5,767 nt of DNA, taken from CAZOWW01 sp964583765. GTDB lineage: Bacteria; Actinomycetota; Actinomycetes; Actinomycetales; Kineosporiaceae. Made by a program: the position numbers and the translations under genes. Position 1 is the first letter of the stretch, and each line of letters opens with the position of its first letter. Shown in pieces: positions 5,569-5,767 of this stretch. Location: positions 1 through 5,767 of the forward strand of contig CAZOWW010000212.1 of NCBI GenBank assembly GCA_964583765.1, read 5' to 3'. Under the pieces are notes generated by a model. The model was not told the origin of the DNA. It was given only the letters and a program-made list of their open reading frames with translations, and searched no databases.

Positions 5569-5767
5569 GCCGCCACCGCCTCGGGGTGGCGCCGGCCGGT
5601 GCGGGTGACCTGCTGGGTGGCCTCGCGGGTCAGGGCGGCCTCGGCCCGGCGCAACCGGCGCCAGTCCAGGTCGCTCGGGTGCTTCGTGCTGATCAGGCGG
5701 ATCTCGGCGTCCAGGACGTCCAGCTCCGCGGACAACAGGGGCTCTTCGGATTCGATGGCTCGCAGGT
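5565..5767 (-). CDS. C-terminal end of an unidentified gene (5' end beyond window)
   Basis: An open frame enters at the right edge and ends in TGA at 5565-5567, overlapping the next ATG as ATGA. About 66 residues are visible. An acidic Leu-rich helix (SAELDVLDAEIRLI) is followed by a basic segment (DLDWRRLRRAEAALTREA) and a short tail ending RRHPEAVAA. The pattern suggests a helical, possibly coiled-coil C-terminus. No family can be named from this fragment. The stop/start overlap, the same-strand order and the codon style support it as a real member of the operon. Confidence 0.6.
   Translation of the reverse strand, partial: LRAIESEEPLLSAELDVLDAEIRLISTKHPSDLDWRRLRRAEAALTREATQQVTRTGRRHPEAVAA

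Noticed and set aside
1..5767. CRISPR array, tRNA or rRNA gene, insertion sequence or att site
   Set aside because: No regularly spaced repeat/spacer pattern, tRNA-like fold, transposase or integrase motif, or terminal inverted repeats were seen by eye on either strand.

Overview
The window is very GC-rich, uses G/C-ending codons throughout, and has every convincing gene on the minus strand. The gene set points to a high-GC actinobacterium and, more specifically, to the replication and transfer module of an actinomycete integrative and conjugative element (AICE) or a related conjugative plasmid. The two anchors are an FtsK/SpoIIIE-type DNA translocase (the single-protein Tra used by mycelial actinomycetes to move double-stranded DNA) and a bifunctional primase/polymerase (Prim-Pol), the replication protein of one AICE branch. 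No integrase, excisionase, att site, tRNA or rRNA lies inside the window, so the element's edges and host genus cannot be given.

Layout, read in transcription order (right to left). At 5767-5565 is the C-terminal end of an unrecognised gene. Its stop overlaps the start of a 184-residue protein (5568-5014) with an N-terminal Cys4 zinc-ribbon-like segment and two hydrophobic segments. That stop in turn overlaps the GTG start of a 287-residue DUF2637-like membrane protein with a C-terminal helix-turn-helix (5017-4154). Twenty bases on is a 177-residue Arg-rich protein with a C-terminal Cys/His motif (4133-3600). A 152-bp leader (3599-3448) holds two inverted repeats. Then comes tra (3447-1066, 793 residues), with an unusual Asp-every-fourth-residue N-terminal tract. 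A 400-bp non-coding stretch (1065-666) follows, and then the Prim-Pol gene (665 to beyond base 1).

The most interesting non-coding feature is in that 400-bp stretch. It holds six exact copies of GTTAGAGG plus one degenerate copy, with consensus GGGGTGTTAGAGG. Two exact copies are fused head to head into an 18-bp perfect palindrome. The cluster sits directly downstream of tra and upstream of the replication gene. That is where a Tra recognition locus (clt, made of TRS repeats in Streptomyces plasmids) or an iteron-type origin would be expected.

Working model (inference): the small zinc-motif and membrane/HTH proteins are transfer or spread accessory factors made from one translationally coupled operon. 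Tra binds a repeat cluster next to its own gene and pumps the element between cells. The Prim-Pol supports autonomous replication of the excised form.
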